Positions 1-8,950 of a stretch of 64,000 bases of DNA are shown here, in pieces. The DNA is taken from NCBI RefSeq assembly GCF_027214025.1, contig NZ_JAPWHB010000002.1, positions 1 through 64,000 of the forward strand, read 5' to 3'. The notes under the pieces were generated by a model. That model was given only the letters and a program-made list of their open reading frames with translations. It was not told the DNA's origin and ran no database searches. Positions within the stretch are counted from its first letter, which is position 1, and each line of letters begins with the position of its first letter. The translations under genes and the position numbers were made by a program. Source of the stretch: Parahoeflea alexandrii. GTDB taxonomy: Bacteria > Pseudomonadota > Alphaproteobacteria > Rhizobiales > Rhizobiaceae.

Positions 1-28
1 CCCCTGCCGGGCCACGCCTTGGCAGGGG
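1..28. repeat. Inverted repeat at the window edge
   Basis: Perfect 8-base arms CCCCTGCC (1-8) and GGCAGGGG (21-28) surround a 12-base loop. It lies inside or just before the truncated permease frame, whose first 20 or so residues do not look like membrane protein. It may mark an insertion or rearrangement junction, or be chance; the sequence to the left is not available. Confidence 0.4.
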
Positions 29-992
29 CTCATGGCACCTGCGCAAAAGCAATTTCCAGACGTCAAGTTACAGTACCGTCGGGCTGATCATCTTCGCCTA
101 TCTCGTAAACGTCTCGGGAAGCCGTTCTGTCGGACTTCTGTCTATCGTCATGGCGGTGCTCAAGGTCGGCGGCATTACGCTGTTCGGCGCGGCCGGCCTC
201 TGGGCCAGTGGCATCACCTTCGAGGCGACGGCCGGGGATGCTGGCGCAGGTGTTTTCGTGGCATCCGTCGCACTGTCGATTCTTGCATTCAAGGGCTTTA
301 CCACAATCACGAACAGCGGCGCGGAAATCACAAACCCGCACCGCAACGTGGGCCGGGCCATCATCCTGTCCATCGCAATATGTGTGGCTGTCTATTTGCT
401 TGTGGCATTCGCCGTGGGCTCCAGTCTGCCGCTGGAACGCATCGTGGCAGCGAAGGACTATGCCCTCGCGGAAGCGGCTAAACCGGCGCTTGGACCGACC
501 GGCTTCTACTTGACGGTGGCGCTTGCGCTTGTGGCCACAGCTTCGGGCCTGATCGCGAGCGTTTTCGCGGTATCGCGGATGCTGGCAATGTTGACCGAGA
601 TGAAGATGATCCCGCACAGCCATTTCGGAATGCCTGGCACGATCAGGGACCACACGCTGGTCTACACTGTCGTGATCGCGGGCTTCCTGACGGTGTTCTT
701 TGATCTCAGCCGTATCGCCTCGCTTGGCGCTTTCTTCTACCTCGTGATGGACATCATCATTCACTGGGGCGTCTACAGAAATCTTCGCCACGAAATCGGT
801 GCGCAGGGCTGGATGCTGTTGACGGCAATCGCGCTCGACGTGGTGGTTCTAGCTACCTTCGCCGCGATCAAGTGGCAGTCCGATCCGCTGATTGTCGGTC
901 TCGGCATGGTCGGTATGGCGTTGGTGTTTCTGTTCGAGCGGATTTTTCTCACCCGACATCCCGTCAGTGCGGGCGATCACCATAACCATTGA
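3..992 (+). CDS. Amino acid permease (APC superfamily), C-terminal part
   Basis: The frame is open to the left edge, so the gene is incomplete at its 5' end. The visible part is a polytopic inner-membrane protein with about nine hydrophobic segments, including GLIIFAYLVNVSGSRS and a loop with EITNPHRNVGRAI, both typical of amino acid-polyamine-cation secondary transporters. The protein ends in a His-rich tail (GDHHNH). Substrate cannot be told from the sequence. The first 20 or so residues in frame (before STVGLII) are not hydrophobic and start within a small inverted repeat, so the N-terminal half may be missing through rearrangement rather than only cut by the window. An internal ATG at 150 exists, but homology-like sequence continues upstream of it. 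Confidence 0.75.
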   Translation, partial: PAGPRLGRGSWHLRKSNFQTSSYSTVGLIIFAYLVNVSGSRSVGLLSIVMAVLKVGGITLFGAAGLWASGITFEATAGDAGAGVFVASVALSILAFKGFTTITNSGAEITNPHRNVGRAIILSIAICVAVYLLVAFAVGSSLPLERIVAAKDYALAEAAKPALGPTGFYLTVALALVATASGLIASVFAVSRMLAMLTEMKMIPHSHFGMPGTIRDHTLVYTVVIAGFLTVFFDLSRIASLGAFFYLVMDIIIHWGVYRNLRHEIGAQGWMLLTAIALDVVVLATFAAIKWQSDPLIVGLGMVGMALVFLFERIFLTRHPVSAGDHHNH

Positions 993-1078
993 CCAAGGCT
1001 CGAGCTTCCCCCGTGAGTGAATGCTCCAGGCTACGACTAATCAAATGATGGAACCACAATCAAGAAGTTACGCTGGGC

Positions 1079-2113
1079 CTACTCAGATCTGATGTGCGCC
1101 CATCCAGGTCGCTCGAACAGGAAGTGCCCGAAACCGGTCAAGCCGATAGCAAAATAGAGTATGATCGGAGTCGTCAGGGCTACAACAAAGACCGCAAGGC
1201 TGAGTGGCCCAGTTTGCGTGATCAGCCCGGTATTCATAGCTATCTCGCGAAAGATCGACATGGGAATGGTGAAAGCAAGATAGATGACAAGCGAATGCGC
1301 GCCGATCCATCGCAACCAGCCAGTATACGGCCGATCCATCAAGACCACACTGAAGGCACAAAGCGCCACCGCGCCCGCAACACCAAGCAGGAAATGCAGC
1401 GGTGGAAATGCAGCAAATCCCATATGGGTTTCGCCCGGCATCAGTTCGAAACTCGGCAGAAACACCAAAAGTCCGTTGACGACGAACCAGGCAACCAGCG
1501 CCGCAATTCCTTTCCCTCGGTTTTCGGCTACCCAGCCCGCCACCCTGAAAATCTGCGGAGCGAACGCATAACCGATGTAGAAAAACACGAAATAGGCGGC
1601 AAATTGCGTCACAATGTAACTTGAAACGTTGATCGAAGCGATCTGCAAACCCGTCGCAACAGCAATCACAAGCCAGTGCGGAATCCGGAATTGCCAAAGA
1701 AGCTTTGCGGCTATGGCAAACAAGCCGAGCATGTAGACAAACCACAGTACGCCATAGGGCTGGACAATGGCGCGGGCAAGATCCGCCACCATGGCGATCG
1801 GATCGCGAGCGAAAATGCCCACCTTCAAAGCGATCATGATGAATGCCCACAAAACATAGAAATACATGTAATGTACAAAACGGCGATCAGCGTATCGCTG
1901 CCAAGGACGTGCAATCACGGTCGAAAGAAACAGGCCGGAAATGAGGAAGAATTCCGGCATGCGAAAGGGCGTCGCGAACGCGATCACGTAATGAAGGAAA
2001 CCGACGCTGCCGGTATGTGTACCGGTGTTGTAGGCCGCATACATCATCACGACCAAGATCATCGACATGCCCTTTGCCAGGTCCACCCAAGCCAAACGCT
2101 TCGAATTGGTCAT
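1079..2113 (-). CDS. Acyltransferase 3 family integral membrane protein
   Basis: A 344-residue multi-pass membrane protein. It begins with the acyltransferase-3 type opening (RLAWVDLAKGMSMILVV) and continues through roughly ten hydrophobic helices, with FRMPEFFLISGLFLS in the second one. Such enzymes move acyl or succinyl groups onto envelope glycans or other extracytoplasmic acceptors; the substrate here is unknown. The start codon overlaps the stop of the upstream cytochrome c gene in an ATGA, so the two are translationally coupled. It is the last gene of a leftward operon DUF411, L,D-transpeptidase, cytochrome c, acyltransferase. A role in wall or glucan modification alongside the transpeptidase is inference. 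Confidence 0.8.
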   Translation of the reverse strand: MTNSKRLAWVDLAKGMSMILVVMMYAAYNTGTHTGSVGFLHYVIAFATPFRMPEFFLISGLFLSTVIARPWQRYADRRFVHYMYFYVLWAFIMIALKVGIFARDPIAMVADLARAIVQPYGVLWFVYMLGLFAIAAKLLWQFRIPHWLVIAVATGLQIASINVSSYIVTQFAAYFVFFYIGYAFAPQIFRVAGWVAENRGKGIAALVAWFVVNGLLVFLPSFELMPGETHMGFAAFPPLHFLLGVAGAVALCAFSVVLMDRPYTGWLRWIGAHSLVIYLAFTIPMSIFREIAMNTGLITQTGPLSLAVFVVALTTPIILYFAIGLTGFGHFLFERPGWAHIRSE

Positions 2114-2598
2114 TTTGGCTCCAGGGCATAGCGCGTATTCATCTCATCATGTCCGCTGCGGATTTCGTCCGGCCATGTGCTCTTGATGTAGGAAAGCACT
2201 GCGATGATTTCTGCATCGGTGAGCACTCCTTCATAGACCGGCATTGCCGAAGTGTAGTTCTTCAGATTTGCTGCGGCTACAATTCCGTACTTTGTGATCT
2301 CGAAGAGAATTTGATCCGTGTGATGCCAAGTATGGCCGGTCTCGTCATGGGGCGGCGCTGGCATCAGACCGTCCGGTCCCGGCGAACGCCAATCCTCGAC
2401 TTGTCCTTCCAATTGAACGCCATGGCAGGACGCGCAACTATCGGCATAAAGGGTTTTGCCCAACGCCAAAACCCGCCGGTCATCTAGCTTTAGGAGACCA
2501 GCCCGCAGCTCATCCTGTTGCACCGTCACTGCAGTCGCGGCGATTGCGAACCCCGCGAGTGCGGCAAAGACCATGGCATACAAAGTTTTTTCCCGCAT
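2110..2598 (-). CDS. Secreted c-type cytochrome
   Basis: A 162-residue protein with an N-terminal hydrophobic signal or anchor (residues 8-25). It has one haem-binding motif CASCH (Cys55, Cys58, His59), and Met119 in SAMPVYEG is the likely distal axial ligand. The fold is a class I mono-haem cytochrome c acting in the periplasm as an electron carrier. The gene starts 7 bases after the transpeptidase stop and overlaps the acyltransferase by 4 bases. Cytochromes of this kind often accompany copper oxidases and DUF411 proteins in metal-resistance clusters, which fits the multicopper oxidase 2.4 kb away. The electron partner cannot be assigned. Confidence 0.85.
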   Translation of the reverse strand: MREKTLYAMVFAALAGFAIAATAVTVQQDELRAGLLKLDDRRVLALGKTLYADSCASCHGVQLEGQVEDWRSPGPDGLMPAPPHDETGHTWHHTDQILFEITKYGIVAAANLKNYTSAMPVYEGVLTDAEIIAVLSYIKSTWPDEIRSGHDEMNTRYALEPK

Positions 2599-2605
2599 GG
2601 GCGTC

Positions 2606-3265
2606 TCAAACCACGATCAGCCGGGAGCCCGAAGGCACGCGGTTGTAAAGATCAATAATGTCCTGATTCATCAGCCGGACGCAGCCGCTCGAGACCGCCT
2701 TGCCGATCGTCCAGTATTCGGGCGAGCCATGGATACGGTATAGTGTGTCTACACCGTTTTGGAAGATGTAGAGCGCGCGTGCACCCAAAGGGTTATCGAG
2801 CCCAGGTGGCATGCCACCATTGTCCGCGCTCCATTGCTCCAGCTCCGGTTTCCGCGCGATCATCTCCGCGGGCGGCGTCCATTTTGGCCACTGCTGCTTC
2901 CATTGTATGCGGCCCTCGCCCGACCATTCAAAGCCTTGCCGGCCAAGGCCAACCCCATAGCGCATAGCCTTGCCGCCTTCCTGGACAAGATGAAGGTAGA
3001 ACGTGTTTGTGTTGACCACGACAGTCCCGACTGGGTGCGGGCCGACGTAATCGACCTGTCTACGCCAAAATTTTTCCGGTACTTTTGTCAGGTCTACCGC
3101 TGGAATGGGAAACCTTTCACCCGGCATCGGTCCGTACATGGCAAGATAGGCAGGCGGTGGCCCTTGCGGCTCTGGCGTCGTCTGCAGTGTTTCAGTTGTC
3201 GAACACCCCTGTAGGGCCAAAGCCGAAAGGCTTCCCGCGCCCGTAATAAATTGACGCCGGTTCAT
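2606..3265 (-). CDS. L,D-transpeptidase (YkuD family), lipoprotein-like
   Basis: A 219-residue periplasmic peptidoglycan enzyme. The N-terminus has a twin arginine (MNRRQF) followed by a hydrophobic stretch and a lipobox-like LQGC (Cys21), so it may be an exported lipoprotein. The catalytic YkuD signature is complete: HGSPEYWTIGKAVSSGC with His179 and Cys195. Family members form 3-3 cross-links or attach proteins to the wall, and they are inhibited by copper through the catalytic Cys. The start overlaps the DUF411 stop by 4 bases. A paralogue with the same layout (NPLG.RALY..., YRIHG) is encoded at 4040-4597. Confidence 0.88.
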   Translation of the reverse strand: MNRRQFITGAGSLSALALQGCSTTETLQTTPEPQGPPPAYLAMYGPMPGERFPIPAVDLTKVPEKFWRRQVDYVGPHPVGTVVVNTNTFYLHLVQEGGKAMRYGVGLGRQGFEWSGEGRIQWKQQWPKWTPPAEMIARKPELEQWSADNGGMPPGLDNPLGARALYIFQNGVDTLYRIHGSPEYWTIGKAVSSGCVRLMNQDIIDLYNRVPSGSRLIVV

Positions 3266-3744
3266 TGTTTGCCGGCCTCGAAGAAAACCGCAGGTGCATC
3301 ACCGGATCGACCAGTGAACGCGTAGACCGCATAGTTTGCCTCCGAATCATCGCCCATGCCTAGTGACCCCATCGGCATGCCCGGGGTCGACACTCCCCGG
3401 ATATCCGGTCGCTCGGTCATCAGTTTTTCGACCGCCTCGATCGGCACATGGCCTTCAAGCACGTATTTGGTTTCACCGCCGATCACCGCAGTATGGCAGG
3501 CCTCAAGACCGCCGGGCACGCCGGCTTGCGTCTTGATCGCGGTGAGGTCCTCGACGTCTGTGGTCGCGACGTCGTAGCCAGCCTGTTCCATGGCTTCAAC
3601 CCAGGCCTGGCAGCACCCGCACCATGGCGTCTTGAACACCATGATCTGGCTGTCAGTATCGGGCGTTTCGGCGAGTGCAACCGTGGCCGTTACGGAAACT
3701 CCAATGGCAAACACGGCGGCTAATGAGATGAGAATTTTAGTCAT
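3262..3744 (-). CDS. DUF411 periplasmic metal-binding protein
   Basis: From ATG 3744 the protein is 160 residues with a clean signal peptide (MTKILISLAAVFAIG ... ALA). The start is preceded by GAGAG. The mature part opens with a thioredoxin-like strand and a WCGCC motif (Cys42, Cys44, Cys45), followed by the DUF411 body (GHVPIEAVEKLM, RPDIRGVSTPGMPMGSLGM). DUF411 proteins are periplasmic and occur in copper and other metal-resistance clusters; the exact role is unsettled. It heads the operon that continues with the transpeptidase (4-base overlap). The frame stays open for 45 codons upstream (to 3879) with a Cys-Cys-containing hydrophobic stretch; I treat that as leader sequence, not protein. 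Confidence 0.85.
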   Translation of the reverse strand: MTKILISLAAVFAIGVSVTATVALAETPDTDSQIMVFKTPWCGCCQAWVEAMEQAGYDVATTDVEDLTAIKTQAGVPGGLEACHTAVIGGETKYVLEGHVPIEAVEKLMTERPDIRGVSTPGMPMGSLGMGDDSEANYAVYAFTGRSGDAPAVFFEAGKQ

Positions 3745-4039
3745 TTCAGATGTCTCTCGTATTCTTGAGGAACTGGTCATGGCGATTATGGCCGACGGAG
3801 CACAACATGAAGCGGTGAGCACCGCGGCATAGGCCAAAAAAACAAACTCCACTTGTGGCGTTTCCTTCGGCATCGCCAAAAGAACCAGTCCTGCGCCCGC
3901 GACCTACGGCAATCAGCGTGTCAACATCAGCATTTACCGGGCGGGGTGTCCGCACCGGCCCTGCCGACGTTGCATATATTTGTCCACAGGACGCTGGCGA
4001 CGCCGGAACACGGTAACGGTTCGTGTGTTTGCTGATGCA

Positions 4040-4597
4040 TCACAAAACCACCACCTGTGCACCGACAGGCACCCTTTCATACAGGTCTTCGACATGTACA
4101 TTGATCATGCGAATACAGCCGTTGGAGACCGAGCGCCCGATGGACGACGGCTGTGTCGTGCCGTGGATGCGATAGTAGGTGTCGCGTCCGTTCTTGTAGA
4201 GATAAAGCGCACGCGATCCGAGCGGATTGCCTGGACCGCCGGGGACACCCTTGGCATATTTAGCGTACTTGCCGGGCTGACGTCGGATCATATTTTTTGT
4301 CGGCGTCCAGCTCGGCCATTTCGCCTTGCGAGCTATTGTGGCAGTCCCTTTGAAAGTAAGGCCTGCCTTGCCAACGCCCACGCCATAGCGGCGTGCCATT
4401 CCATCGCTCAACTGCAAATAGAGAAAGTGGTTGCGGGGATCGACAATGACGGTGCCGGGCGCATATCCCGAGAACGCAACTGATTGTGGCTCGAACCTCG
4501 GGTCCAGCTTGAATGGCTGAATGTGCGCGTGAGCCTGCGATGCAGGCATCAATGCCAAAGCTGCAAAACCCAACATGAATTTCCGTTTGGAGATCAT
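4040..4597 (-). CDS. L,D-transpeptidase (YkuD family), secreted
   Basis: The start at ATG 4597 is chosen because GAGGTAAT lies just upstream and a signal peptide follows (MISKRKFMLGFAALALMPAS, then QAHA). The frame is open 81 codons further upstream, but that part overlaps the preceding gene. The 185-residue protein keeps the YkuD catalytic motif HGTTQPSSIGRSVSNGC (His145, Cys161). It closely parallels the transpeptidase at 2606-3265 but lacks a lipobox. It is the last gene of the leftward series multicopper oxidase, Cys/His mini-protein, transpeptidase. Having several L,D-transpeptidases beside copper genes suggests envelope repair or reinforcement under metal stress (inference). Confidence 0.87.
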   Translation of the reverse strand: MISKRKFMLGFAALALMPASQAHAHIQPFKLDPRFEPQSVAFSGYAPGTVIVDPRNHFLYLQLSDGMARRYGVGVGKAGLTFKGTATIARKAKWPSWTPTKNMIRRQPGKYAKYAKGVPGGPGNPLGSRALYLYKNGRDTYYRIHGTTQPSSIGRSVSNGCIRMINVHVEDLYERVPVGAQVVVL

Positions 4598-4653
4598 GAT
4601 TACCTCGTGACTGGTCAAATTCCGGAAGCGCCGATTGGCGCGGCTATCCGTGA

Positions 4654-4980
4654 TCAGGACACGATGGGGGGTCTCATGAGGTGGTCTTCGACCGAAGACG
4701 TCGGCAAAACCGTATACGTACTTACTTTCACTGGGACTGTTCGCAGGAAACCCGAATACATATAGGGCGCAAGGTAATGGCAGTCCATGGCACAATTCAT
4801 GTGCCCATGCCCCATCATGCTGGCGGTCTTCACACAGCAATTCATCATGACGGCATCGGGTAGGCTTTGCATGGTCATCATCTGGTCAACCGCATCTGCA
4901 GTTTGCGCACTCTGCGTCGAGGCCATGAATGCGCCATTGGTAAATAGCAATAAAACGACTGCGATGATGATGCTGCGCAT
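4654..4980 (-). CDS. Secreted Cys/His/Met-rich mini-protein
   Basis: A 108-residue protein with a signal peptide (MRSIIIAVVLLLFTNGAFMA). The short mature part is dense in soft-metal ligands: Cys48, Cys49, Cys63, Cys67, His58, His60, His68 and many Met (NCCVKTASMMGHGHMNCAMD). I do not recognise a named family. Similar small secreted proteins sit in copper-resistance loci, and its position between the multicopper oxidase and a transpeptidase, all on one strand, supports a periplasmic copper-binding role. That role is inference from composition and context. Confidence 0.7.
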   Translation of the reverse strand: MRSIIIAVVLLLFTNGAFMASTQSAQTADAVDQMMTMQSLPDAVMMNCCVKTASMMGHGHMNCAMDCHYLAPYMYSGFLRTVPVKVSTYTVLPTSSVEDHLMRPPIVS

Positions 4981-5030
4981 ACCAACCTAATTACCCGAAA
5001 AAGCTGAAATATTCCATAACAAACCAACCA

Positions 5031-6422
5031 TCACGCAACCGTGAACCACGTAGTCATGCCTGCCGCCGCATGTTCAAGCATGTGACAATGGTAAAGCCAT
5101 TTTCCCGGATTGTCGGCGACAAAGGCAATTTCTGTCGTCTGTTCGGGCCCGATCAGGAAGGTGTCGCGCCACGGCTTGCCTTCGTCCACCTCGCTCCCTG
5201 ACCGGGAGGTCACCCGGAAATGATGCCCATGCACATGCATGGCATGAACCCAGGCCGTTCTGTTGACGGTTTCTATGATGATGGTTTGCCCGCGTTCCGC
5301 AGCGAACAGGGGATCGTCGGCGAGGTTTGCAACGCCGTTGAATGCCCACAACTGGCGTGTGCTTTGCGCATCCTCGCCCTGAAGCTTCTTGCCCTGGTAT
5401 ATAATTTCGACAAAGCCGCCCATGGCCCCGCCCTCCATGACGACTTTGACTCGCCGTGCATTTGCGATGTCGGGCTCGGGAATGGCGTTGACCGTAAGAG
5501 CTGGTGCGGCCGCAGCGGCGGTTGCAACGCCCTCGACTTTGAATTCTGCCATGACGAAAGGATCGTTGCCCGACACCTCCTCCAGTGCGAAATGTTCCTG
5601 AGGGACAACCAGCAAATCCATGCGCTGTGCCGGGCCAAGCATCGCGGGCGCATAACCAAGGCTGATTGGCTCGGACAAAGCCTGGCCGTCATAGGCCAGC
5701 ACCTTGGCATTGAACCTGTTGGGGTCTATTTCGAAGACGCGGGCGTTGGCTGCATTGATCAGGCGCAACCGGTAAGCTTCGCCGCGCTTGAGCGCCATAA
5801 CCGGCACCGGCTCCCCATTCACTGTGATCCAGTTGCCGAGGCGGCCACCGTGGCTCCAGTCCATCAGCGAACCGAAGCTCTCGGTGTCCAGCACGCCCGG
5901 CCGGCGCAACCGCCAGTCATCGATAACCAATGCGATGTCGCGTGAGCTGTCGAACGGCATCTCCGGCTCATCGATGATCAACGGACCGTAAAGGCCACGG
6001 CCCACCTGGTTCCAGCTTTTATTGTGTGCATGATACCAATAGGTACCCGCATCAGGCACTTCAAAATCATACAGAAAGCTTGCGCCCGGTTGCACCGGAT
6101 CCTGCGTCAGTCCGGAAACGCCGTCCATGGCGTTGTCGATCCGGATACCGTGCCAGTGAATGGATGTCGGTTCGTCCAGATTGTTGGTGAAACGGATACG
6201 GACGCGGTCTCCCTTTCGTGCGCGAATTTCGGGCCCGGGCACCTCGCCGTTGTAGGCCCAGACATCGGAAGCTTCAGTATCTGGCCGGTAGAATTTTTTC
6301 CTTGCAGGGCCAGCAATAAACTCGAGCTCTGTGGCGCTTGTGCGCGCCAGCGACAGAGCAGGAAACTGAGCGGCTGAGACAAGACCCGCCGCCCCGACAA
6401 TGAAATTGCGCCGATTGATCAT
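5031..6422 (-). CDS. Multicopper oxidase (CopA/CueO-like), Tat-exported
   Basis: 463 residues with a twin-arginine signal (MINRRNFIVGAAGLVSAA). All four copper-binding motifs are visible: HWHG (89-92), HAH (131-133), HAMHVHGHHF, and a C-terminal HCHMLEHAAAGM that supplies the type 1 copper ligands including Met. Such periplasmic laccase-like enzymes oxidise Cu(I) to Cu(II) and reduce oxygen to water, and are a standard part of copper tolerance. It has only modest Met-rich insertion, so the substrate could also be another metal or phenolics. It is the first gene after the two-component system, which is on the same strand 328 bases upstream. Confidence 0.92.
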   Translation of the reverse strand: MINRRNFIVGAAGLVSAAQFPALSLARTSATELEFIAGPARKKFYRPDTEASDVWAYNGEVPGPEIRARKGDRVRIRFTNNLDEPTSIHWHGIRIDNAMDGVSGLTQDPVQPGASFLYDFEVPDAGTYWYHAHNKSWNQVGRGLYGPLIIDEPEMPFDSSRDIALVIDDWRLRRPGVLDTESFGSLMDWSHGGRLGNWITVNGEPVPVMALKRGEAYRLRLINAANARVFEIDPNRFNAKVLAYDGQALSEPISLGYAPAMLGPAQRMDLLVVPQEHFALEEVSGNDPFVMAEFKVEGVATAAAAAPALTVNAIPEPDIANARRVKVVMEGGAMGGFVEIIYQGKKLQGEDAQSTRQLWAFNGVANLADDPLFAAERGQTIIIETVNRTAWVHAMHVHGHHFRVTSRSGSEVDEGKPWRDTFLIGPEQTTEIAFVADNPGKWLYHCHMLEHAAAGMTTWFTVA

Positions 6423-6750
6423 TTTTCAGGTTCCAAGAGATAAGTAGCATTTGCGGTGAGATCCAGATCGTACAGTAACTACGCGCCTTCGCGAGCGACC
6501 ACTCCCATTGAGCCACCGTCATCAAAAAGGGTATCGACAAGGTTGGTCCGCCAACCATTTTTTTTGCCGGTCGCCGTCTGCGCCGAATGCGAATTTCCGG
6601 ACTTGCGGATGCCGGCAACCAACCTCACGATCTTTCTGCGGATCGTCCATAAGGCACTGATAGTGGTTCCACCGACAGGAAGGTCAAGCCAGCAATTTCG
6701 CGATTACTCCGACCGGGGAGCGATCTCGGATCCACCCGCGAGCCAACGGT
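6423..6750. other. Intergenic region upstream of the multicopper oxidase
   Basis: This 328-base stretch lies between the sensor kinase stop and the multicopper oxidase start. It should hold the oxidase promoter and perhaps a kinase terminator. I see no convincing gene, repeat or hairpin. The TGTNACNGAA pairs seen in front of the response regulator do not recur here. Confidence 0.4.
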
Positions 6751-8187
6751 TCAAGCAGGAGAACTGATCCACTGCGTGCGTTTGTCCTCACCAGTTTCTT
6801 GGGCAGTCCCCTCCAGCGGGATCAAGATCGAGGCACATAACCCACCCTCCTCCCGATTGACCAACCAGATGTCGCCACCATGCGCAGTAATGATTGTACG
6901 TGCAATTGACAGACCGAGCCCGTGCCCACCGGTTTCCAATGACCTCGATTCTTCGAGCCTGAAAAATGGATCGAAAACCCGTTCAAGATCGGTTTCCGGG
7001 ATGCCAGGCCCGTCATCTTCTACCGTGATCATGAGGTGGTCGTCTCTAGCCCAATATGCAACGCGCGCGTTTCCACCGTAGCGCACAGCGTTTTCGATCA
7101 CATTGCGAAGGGCCCGGCGCATGGCGGTGGGACGAATGCGAACACTTGTCGGCGCACCCCTATCCAGGAGGAAGGGGACTGGAGAGCCGGTTCTCAGATC
7201 TTCGAGCAGGCCGCCAACATCAACAGATTGAGAGGCCTCGGACGCGGCCATCCCGCGGGCGAAGGTTAGTGTCTCCTCGACCATAGTCTGCATTTCCTCC
7301 ACCGAGGCCACCAGACTGCTACGTGTTTCCTCGTCATCGACCAACTCGGCGCGGACACGAATTGCCGTAAGGGGGGACCTGAGATCGTGTCCCAACGAAG
7401 CCAGCAACCGTGTTCGGTCCGCCACAAACCGCGTCAGGCGATCCTGCATTCTGTTGAAGGTTGAAGTAAGCTCCCGCACTTCGGTCGGACCCACTGCGGG
7501 TAGTTCAGCAATCTCTTCGCCCCGTCCCAGTCTGTCAACCGCGCCGACCAGCCGCCTCAATGGACCAGTAAAGCGGGTAATGAGAAACCAGAAAACAGCG
7601 ATCAGGATGACCGCCGCGGTCAGGATAAATGTCAGCATCGAGTAAAGCGGCCACTGGAGGGGCGGACGCTCGAACCGGGTGCCGACATTTAGCCAACGTC
7701 CGTCAGAAAGCGCGATGGACAGGTTCATTTCTACTGCCGAGAGCGCACCGTGCATCATAGTCCGATGCATTTCAGCCATTTCCGGCGAAAGGTGCGGCAT
7801 CGGCAGGATTTGCCCCTCAATTCCATGCAATTCGACACGGATGTCGCCGCGATAGCTGTCGCCCAGAAGCGCACGTATTCGGGATTCAACAAGACCACCA
7901 TCCGAGCCATCTGAATTTCCAGCTGTCGCTTCACCCGACAAGTCAAATCGGACAAGCGGCGAATTGGCCGCGCGCAGAATCGAGTCTTGCAGATTGTCGG
8001 GTGCCTCTTCAATTAGCCTCGCCACGTTTGCGGCGCGGCCTGCGGCTTCGAAGCCGAGCGCAGCCCGAACAGCGAGGCTTCTCTCATCGACGAACAACCA
8101 CAGACTCACGACTTGCGCGACGACAAGCGCCGCGACAACAAGAAGCACGAGTTGTGCCCTGAGGCTTGTCAACGGCCCCCAACTCAA
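6751..8187 (-). CDS. Sensor histidine kinase with Met/His-rich periplasmic loop
   Basis: I place the start at TTG 8187, which overlaps the response regulator stop (TTGA) and has GGAGG 7 bases upstream; an earlier TTG at 8217 is also possible. From 8187 the protein is 478 residues. It has a first membrane segment (11-33), a periplasmic domain to about 180, a second membrane segment (183-204), HAMP, and HisKA with the phospho-accepting His267 in SLGHDLRSPLTAIR. The HATPase domain follows, with NVIENAVRYGG, DDGPGIP and GGHGLGLSI. The loop at 130-154 contains PMPHLSPEMAEMHRTMMHG, a dense cluster of Met and His. With the copper genes alongside, this suggests a Cu(I)-sensing kinase of the CusS/CopS kind (inference). 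Confidence 0.9.
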   Translation of the reverse strand: MSWGPLTSLRAQLVLLVVAALVVAQVVSLWLFVDERSLAVRAALGFEAAGRAANVARLIEEAPDNLQDSILRAANSPLVRFDLSGEATAGNSDGSDGGLVESRIRALLGDSYRGDIRVELHGIEGQILPMPHLSPEMAEMHRTMMHGALSAVEMNLSIALSDGRWLNVGTRFERPPLQWPLYSMLTFILTAAVILIAVFWFLITRFTGPLRRLVGAVDRLGRGEEIAELPAVGPTEVRELTSTFNRMQDRLTRFVADRTRLLASLGHDLRSPLTAIRVRAELVDDEETRSSLVASVEEMQTMVEETLTFARGMAASEASQSVDVGGLLEDLRTGSPVPFLLDRGAPTSVRIRPTAMRRALRNVIENAVRYGGNARVAYWARDDHLMITVEDDGPGIPETDLERVFDPFFRLEESRSLETGGHGLGLSIARTIITAHGGDIWLVNREEGGLCASILIPLEGTAQETGEDKRTQWISSPA

Positions 8188-8906
8188 CCTAGCACCTCCA
8201 CGTCCGCAGATAGGCAATAGCCGCCGTTTCTGACGGTCGCAATGATCTTTGGCTGAAGAATGTCAGGTTCGATCTTGCGCCTGAGACGGCTGATCTGGTT
8301 GTCGATGGTGCGGTCCAACGGCCCAGCTGAACGGCCAGCCGTAAGGTCCAGAAGCTGCTCACGGCTCAGTACCACACGCGCGCGCTCCAACAGGACGATC
8401 AGCAGCTTGAAGTCTGCGCTCGTCAAGCGCGTTTCGTTTCCAGATACGTCCACCAGCGTCCGACTGTCTGAATCAAGCACGAGGTGGGCAAAACGAAGCC
8501 GCTTTCCCGCGAACCCGCCCGCGAGCTTTTCGTCGCGTTCCGAACGCCGAAGAACCGCCTTGATCCGGGCCAGCAACTCTCGCGGATTGAACGGTTTCGC
8601 AAGATAGTCATCGGCTCCGATTTCGAGTCCGACGATCCGGTCCGTGTCGTCACCCAATGCTGTCAGCAAGATGATCGGCAACACGCGCTCGGCGGAAAGC
8701 CGCTGGCACAGCGAAAGACCGCTTTCGCCCGGCATCATGACGTCCAGCACCATCAAGTCATAATTGCCGATCGCAAGTTTTGCTTCGGCATCTTGCGCAT
8801 CCCTGGCGGTGCCGGCGCGCATGCCGTTCTTCTCAAGAAAACGCTTTACGCTTTCACGGATTTCCTTGTGATCGTCGACGACGAGAATATGCGGAGCATC
8901 GGACAT
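8184..8906 (-). CDS. OmpR-family response regulator
   Basis: From ATG 8906 the protein is 240 residues. The receiver domain has the acidic pair in LVVDDHKE and phospho-acceptor Asp55 in LMVLDVMMPG. The C-terminal winged-helix DNA-binding domain ends with GPLDRTIDNQISRLRRKIE...KIIATVRNGGYCL, typical of OmpR/PhoB regulators. It is translationally coupled to the kinase (overlapping stop and start). It is divergent from the Met-rich EF-hand gene, and a 10-base direct repeat lies in the shared upstream region. By context it probably controls the neighbouring copper genes. Confidence 0.92.
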   Translation of the reverse strand: MSDAPHILVVDDHKEIRESVKRFLEKNGMRAGTARDAQDAEAKLAIGNYDLMVLDVMMPGESGLSLCQRLSAERVLPIILLTALGDDTDRIVGLEIGADDYLAKPFNPRELLARIKAVLRRSERDEKLAGGFAGKRLRFAHLVLDSDSRTLVDVSGNETRLTSADFKLLIVLLERARVVLSREQLLDLTAGRSAGPLDRTIDNQISRLRRKIEPDILQPKIIATVRNGGYCLSADVEVLG

Positions 8907-8950
8907 GAGCTCTTCTATCGAAAACCAACACAATGCGTCAGTGATTGTTT

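Noticed and set aside
6274-6618. A minus-strand frame running from the upstream region into the multicopper oxidase
   Set aside because: Starts in a non-coding stretch, is out of frame with the oxidase and has an Arg-run start typical of shadows.
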